37,021 nucleotides of DNA from positions 1 to 37,021 of the forward strand of contig NZ_JAIZVX010000021.1 in the NCBI RefSeq assembly GCF_021768455.1, given 5' to 3'. Origin of the DNA: Aquabacterium sp. (GTDB taxonomy: Bacteria > Pseudomonadota > Gammaproteobacteria > Burkholderiales > Burkholderiaceae_C). Shown here piece by piece: positions 33,312-37,021 of the stretch. A program made the position numbers and the translations under genes. The first letter of the stretch is position 1, and every line of letters begins with the position of its first letter. The notes below the pieces were generated by a model that saw nothing but the letters and a program-made list of their open reading frames with translations, did not search any database and had not been told where the DNA came from.

Positions 33312-34760
33312 TCAGCGCAGGGCGGCGTGTCGCGAATGGTAGTTGCCCATGAACTGCGGCAGCAGCGAGCCCGCCACCATGCCCATCACCGCCATGCCCA
33401 GGCCGGCCAGTTGGCCAGGGAAAGCCTCACCCAGTTCGGTGTGGAAGGTGAACAGCGTCAGGGTGCCGATGCCCAGCACGATGGACGCCAGGGCGCCCTG
33501 GGTGGTGGCGCGGCGCCAGTAGAGTCCTGCCACCAGCGGCACGAAGGCACCCACCAGCGGGATCTGGTAGGCCGCCGACACCAGGTCGTAAATGGCCGTT
33601 CCCTGCATCACGATGGCGTAGGTCAGCACCAGAGCGGTGAAGCACAGCAGGGTGATCCGCATGGCCAGCAGCACCTGCTTGTCGCTCATGCCTGGCCTGA
33701 TGTTGCGCAGGATGTTTTCCACAAAGCTGGTCGATGGGGCCAGCAGCGTCGCCGACGAGGTCGACTTGATGGCCGATACCAGCGCACCAAAAAAGAAGAT
33801 CTGCGCCACCAGGGGCATCTTGCTCAGGATGAGTGTGGGCAGCACCTTTTGCGGATCGTTGGCCAGGAGGTCCTGGGTTTCGCTCGGCATGATGATCAGG
33901 GCCGAGGCCACGATGAACATGGGCACGAAGGCAAAGGCCAGGTAGCTCAGGCCGCCCACGATGGCGCCGGTGCGCGCGGCGTCGGCGCTCTTGGCCGACA
34001 TCACGCGCTGGAACACGTCCTGCTGCGGGATGGAGCCGAACATCATCGTCAGGGCCGCAGCGATGAACCAGATCCAGCCATGGGGCGTGGCCTCGGGCAG
34101 GATCTTGAACCAGTCCTTTGCCTCGGCCAGGGCCAGCACCTTGTCGGCGCCACCGGCCTGTTCGCTGGCCATCACGGCGATCAGGCTCAGGCCCACCACC
34201 AGCACGATCATCTGGATGAAATCGGTCCAGGCCACGGCCAGCATGCCACCGATGAGGACATAGACCAGCACCAGCGTGGTCCCGATGGCCATGCCCACCG
34301 GTGGCGAGATGGCCCCGCCCGACAGCACGGAAAACACCAGCCCCAGGGCCGTGATCTGCGCGGCCACCCAGCCCAGGTAACTCAGGATGATGGCGACCGA
34401 GCAGAAGATTTCCACGCCCTCGCCATAACGCTGCCGGTAAAAGTCACCGATCGTCAGCAGGTTCATCTTGTAGAGGCGCGAGGCGAAGAAAGCCCCCACG
34501 AGCACCAGGCACATGGAGGCGCCAAAGGGGTCTTCGACCACGGCATTCAGGCCGCCTTCGACGAATTTGGCGGGGATGCCCATCACCGTCTCGGCACCAA
34601 ACCAGGTGGCGAAGGTGGTGGTGATCACCATGGCCAGGGGCAGGCTGCGACCGGCGATGGCGAAGTCGGCGGTGCTTTTGATGCGTTTGCCGGCGGCTAC
34701 CCCGATGGCCATGGTGCCGACCAGGTAGAGGATCACGAAAGCAAGCAGTGTGGTGTTCAT
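33312..34760 (-). CDS. sodium:solute symporter (SSS family)
   Basis: 482-residue inner-membrane protein with about 13 hydrophobic helices. SSS-family features include the start LLAFVILYLVGTMAIGVAAG, DFAIAGRSLPL, TTFATWFGAETVMGIP, AVAWTDFIQMIVL, FGSIPQQDVFQRVMSAKSA and VSAIKSTSSATLLAPS. It would use the Na+ gradient to take up a small solute; the substrate cannot be read from sequence. It stands alone between ubiB and fmdB. Bases 34761-34933 upstream hold no gene. Confidence 0.9.
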   Translation of the reverse strand: MNTTLLAFVILYLVGTMAIGVAAGKRIKSTADFAIAGRSLPLAMVITTTFATWFGAETVMGIPAKFVEGGLNAVVEDPFGASMCLVLVGAFFASRLYKMNLLTIGDFYRQRYGEGVEIFCSVAIILSYLGWVAAQITALGLVFSVLSGGAISPPVGMAIGTTLVLVYVLIGGMLAVAWTDFIQMIVLVVGLSLIAVMASEQAGGADKVLALAEAKDWFKILPEATPHGWIWFIAAALTMMFGSIPQQDVFQRVMSAKSADAARTGAIVGGLSYLAFAFVPMFIVASALIIMPSETQDLLANDPQKVLPTLILSKMPLVAQIFFFGALVSAIKSTSSATLLAPSTSFVENILRNIRPGMSDKQVLLAMRITLLCFTALVLTYAIVMQGTAIYDLVSAAYQIPLVGAFVPLVAGLYWRRATTQGALASIVLGIGTLTLFTFHTELGEAFPGQLAGLGMAVMGMVAGSLLPQFMGNYHSRHAALR

Positions 34761-34933
34761 GTTCGGCGGACCCTTTCAACTGACAAGGCCGAATCAACAG
34801 GACACCCGGCGGGCGGCCGGCCGGGACGGAAGCGTGTGTGGGCGGGCAGTGTAGGGCAGGCCGGCTCAGGCGGGTCTGCCCCGGATTGCGGGGGCATCGG
34901 ACGGCGTCAGGGCCGACCGGCGGGCTGCCCGTG

Positions 34934-36496
34934 TCACCAGGCGCCCAGGTCGTGCAGGCGCAGCAAGAGTCGCGCCACGAGCAGACCCAAGGCGAACCCG
35001 AACCCCACCCAGACCACGGCCGACAGGATGCGGTTGGTGCGGCGCTGTTCGGCCAGGATGGCGTGCAGTTCGTGGCGCAGGGCGCTGTCGCCTCGCTCCA
35101 GGTTCAGGTGGACCAGGCGAGGCAGTTCGGGCAGGAGCTTGGCGTAGCGTGGGGCCTCACGCTTGAGGCGCTGCACCAGGCCGCGCCAGCCCACCTGCTC
35201 GTGCATCCAGCGTTCGAGGAAGGGTTTGGCCGTGGCCCAGAGGTCGAGGTCCGGGTCGAGGTCGCGCCCCAGGCCTTCCACATTGAGCAGGGTCTTTTGC
35301 AGCAGCACCAGCTGGGGCTGGATCTCGACATTGAAGCGGCGCGAGATCTGGAACAGGCGCAACAGGACCTGGCCCAGGGAGATTTCCTTCAGCGGGCGGT
35401 CGAAATAGGGCTCGCAAACGGTGCGCACGGCGCTTTCCAGTTCATCCACCCGGGTGGCGGCCGGCACCCAGCCGCTTTCGATGTGGAGTTCGGCCACCCG
35501 TTTGTAGTCGCGGTGGAAGAAGGCCACGAAGTTCTGCGCCAGGTAGTCCTTGTCGACCTCGGTCAGCGTGCCGATGATGCCGAAGTCCAGCGCGATGTAG
35601 CGCCCGAAAGTGGTCGGGTCCAGGCTGACCTGGATGTTGCCCGGGTGCATGTCCGCGTGGAAGAAGCCATCACGGAAGACCTGGGTGAAGAAGATGGTCA
35701 CGCCATCCCGCGCGAGCTTCTTGATGTCGACCCCGGCTTCGCGCAATCGGGCCATCTGACTGATGGGCACGCCCTTCATGCGCTCCATCACCATGACCGT
35801 GGGCGTGCAGAAGTCCCAGATCATCTCTGGCACCATGACGAGGTCCAGACCCTGCATGTTGCGGCGCAGTTGCGCGGCGTTGGCGGCCTCGCGCACGAGG
35901 TCAAGCTCGTCGTGCAGGTATTTGTTGAATTCGGCCACGACCTCGCGTGGTTTGAGCCGCTTGCCATCGGCCCACAGGCGCTGAACCCAGCCGGCAAGGG
36001 TGTGCATCAGGGCCAGGTCGTCGTCGATGACAGCCAGCATGCCGGGTCGCAGCACCTTCACGGCCACCTCGCGCCCATCGTGCAGCGTGCCGAAGTGGAC
36101 CTGGGCAATGGACGCGCTGGCCACCGGCTGGACGTCAAACTGCTTGAAGACCGCCGAAATCGGCTTGCCCAGGGCTTTTTCGATCAGTTTGACCGACTCT
36201 TCGCCCGGGAAGGGGGGCACGCGGTCCTGCAGTCGAGCCAGTTCGTCAGCCACATCGGCGGGGATGAGGTCGCGGCGGGTCGAGAGCATCTGCCCGAACT
36301 TGACGAAGATCGGGCCCAGGCGTTCCAGGGCCTCGCGCAGACGCTGACCCCGTGGGGCGTCCAGCTTGCGTCCCACCGAAATGATGCGGCGCATCAAGGT
36401 GAAGCCCGGGCGCCGCAGGCTGTCGAGGATCAGGCCGTCGAGGCCGTATCGCAGGGCGATCAGGCCAATGTACAAAGGGCGAAAGAGGGCGCGCAT
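34934..36496 (-). CDS. ubiB: ubiquinone biosynthesis kinase-like protein UbiB
   Basis: 520-residue UbiB/ADCK-family atypical kinase-like ATPase needed for coenzyme Q production. Landmarks are the KxGQ motif KFGQ (66-69), the Ala-rich loop [10 protein letters not shown], the ATP Lys147 in VAVKVLRPG, the [10 protein letters not shown] catalytic loop, DFGIIG, and C-terminal transmembrane helices (about residues 480-512). It follows ubiJ by 16 bases in the same direction, the usual ubiJ-ubiB order. ATG 36496 is the probable start. Confidence 0.95.
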   Translation of the reverse strand: MRALFRPLYIGLIALRYGLDGLILDSLRRPGFTLMRRIISVGRKLDAPRGQRLREALERLGPIFVKFGQMLSTRRDLIPADVADELARLQDRVPPFPGEESVKLIEKALGKPISAVFKQFDVQPVASASIAQVHFGTLHDGREVAVKVLRPGMLAVIDDDLALMHTLAGWVQRLWADGKRLKPREVVAEFNKYLHDELDLVREAANAAQLRRNMQGLDLVMVPEMIWDFCTPTVMVMERMKGVPISQMARLREAGVDIKKLARDGVTIFFTQVFRDGFFHADMHPGNIQVSLDPTTFGRYIALDFGIIGTLTEVDKDYLAQNFVAFFHRDYKRVAELHIESGWVPAATRVDELESAVRTVCEPYFDRPLKEISLGQVLLRLFQISRRFNVEIQPQLVLLQKTLLNVEGLGRDLDPDLDLWATAKPFLERWMHEQVGWRGLVQRLKREAPRYAKLLPELPRLVHLNLERGDSALRHELHAILAEQRRTNRILSAVVWVGFGFALGLLVARLLLRLHDLGAW

Positions 36497-36512
36497 CGGG
36501 CTGACTGGCCCT

Positions 36513-37007
36513 TCAGCGTGCGCTGTGGCCAGATGCCTGGCCCGGACGCCAGCGCTGCAGCGCCTGACTCACGCTGCCGCCCACCTGGCGCAGGAACTCC
36601 GCCGGGGTGTTGCCCAGCCAGCGTGCGAGGTCGTCCTGCACGTCCCAGCGCAGGTTTTTCATCAGCCAGGAGGCGGCCTCGGCCAGCGACGCGTCGCCTT
36701 CGATGTTGACGTCGGGGCGCTGCCCCGTCAGTGCCAGTTTCGCCAGGCCGATCGGGTCAGGCAGGCTCACCGTCAGGGTGAGCCCTGCTGCGGCTTGGCT
36801 CGCACTGCCTGCGTAAACCCCTGCAAGGTCTGTGACCGAAGGTTCATCCGCGGCCTCGAACAGTCCTGCCGGGGTGATCACCAGACGAAGGGGTGGTGGT
36901 GTCCAGGCGTCAGCAGAGGCCAGGGCGCCCAGAAAGCCAGGCAGCGCGGGCGCCTGCGGGGCTTTCCAGCGGATGTCGATGGCGCGGCCTGCGTGGGGCT
37001 GGCGATC
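36513..37007 (-). CDS. ubiJ: ubiquinone biosynthesis accessory factor UbiJ, 5' end missing or disrupted
   Basis: SCP2-domain protein UbiJ, which binds quinone precursors in the Ubi complex. Recognisable parts are [37 protein letters not shown] and [22 protein letters not shown] start at 36881 would give 122 residues. The same frame stays open back to 37007 and encodes [13 protein letters not shown] and LPGFLGALA, which look like true UbiJ sequence, but it contains no ATG, GTG or TTG there. It meets an in-frame TGA at 37010-37008. The true N-terminus therefore lies beyond the window, in another frame, or the gene is frame-shifted near the edge. Coordinates mark the open segment with UbiJ character. 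Confidence 0.75.
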   Translation of the reverse strand, partial: DRQPHAGRAIDIRWKAPQAPALPGFLGALASADAWTPPPLRLVITPAGLFEAADEPSVTDLAGVYAGSASQAAAGLTLTVSLPDPIGLAKLALTGQRPDVNIEGDASLAEAASWLMKNLRWDVQDDLARWLGNTPAEFLRQVGGSVSQALQRWRPGQASGHSAR

Positions 37008-37021
37008 TCACGTCACGCAGG

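Noticed and set aside
1-37021. CRISPR arrays, insertion sequences, integrase genes, tRNA or rRNA genes
   Set aside because: No regularly spaced repeats, transposase or integrase motifs, or tRNA/rRNA signatures were seen on reading both strands by eye.

Overview
The window is one GC-rich (roughly 65-70 %) bacterial chromosome segment with dense gene packing. It looks like a betaproteobacterium of the order Burkholderiales. The evidence is the block fmdB - DUF502 - aspS - nudB - endonuclease/exonuclease/phosphatase - clsB, the ubiJ-ubiB pair, the zapB-zapA-6S RNA block, and the overall protein character. The genus cannot be fixed from sequence alone. No rRNA, tRNA, CRISPR array, insertion sequence or phage gene was seen.

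Layout. (1) 228-1115: a transglutaminase-like protein. (2) 1250-4914, minus strand: a two-gene chemotaxis-type unit, made of a soluble methyl-accepting protein with two complete signalling tips and a protein with three CheW domains. (3) 5136-8369: an AraC-type regulator, a 3-hydroxyisobutyrate-dehydrogenase-like oxidoreductase, and a PAS-GGDEF protein whose active site is degenerate but whose inhibitory c-di-GMP site is intact. A strong bidirectional terminator follows. (4) 8430-9244, minus strand: zapB-like gene, zapA and a 6S RNA gene (ssrS). The 6S call rests on its position, its closing stems and its promoter. (5) 9266-26342, plus strand: a cobalamin locus. Two closely related cobalamin riboswitches each precede a TonB-dependent receptor gene. 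After the second receptor (btuB) come cobU, btuF, btuC, btuD, cobB/cbiA, cobO, cbiB, cobD, cobQ, a second btuF-like gene without a signal peptide, cobT, cobS and cobC. Many of these genes overlap by 4 bases, as expected of one operon.

(6) 26285-36496, minus strand: a ligase-associated-type MBL exonuclease, clsB, an EEP-family protein, nudB, aspS (with residues of the non-discriminating type), a DUF502 membrane protein, fmdB, a sodium:solute symporter and ubiB. At the right edge is ubiJ, whose 5' part is cut off or broken.

How the genes work together. The cobalamin locus covers outer-membrane capture (two TonB receptors), periplasmic binding and inner-membrane import (BtuFCD), a,c-amidation (CobB), adenosylation (CobO), amidation to cobyric acid (CobQ), aminopropanol arm attachment (CobD, CbiB) and nucleotide-loop assembly (CobU, CobT, CobS, CobC). 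No corrin-ring gene is present, so the window supports import, salvage and late synthesis. Both riboswitches should lower expression when adenosylcobalamin is plentiful.

The least ordinary parts are the double-tip MCP with its triple-CheW partner, the I-site-only GGDEF protein, the duplicated riboswitch/receptor unit, and several palindromes at promoters (near ssrS, between zapB and riboswitch 1, and upstream of fmdB).
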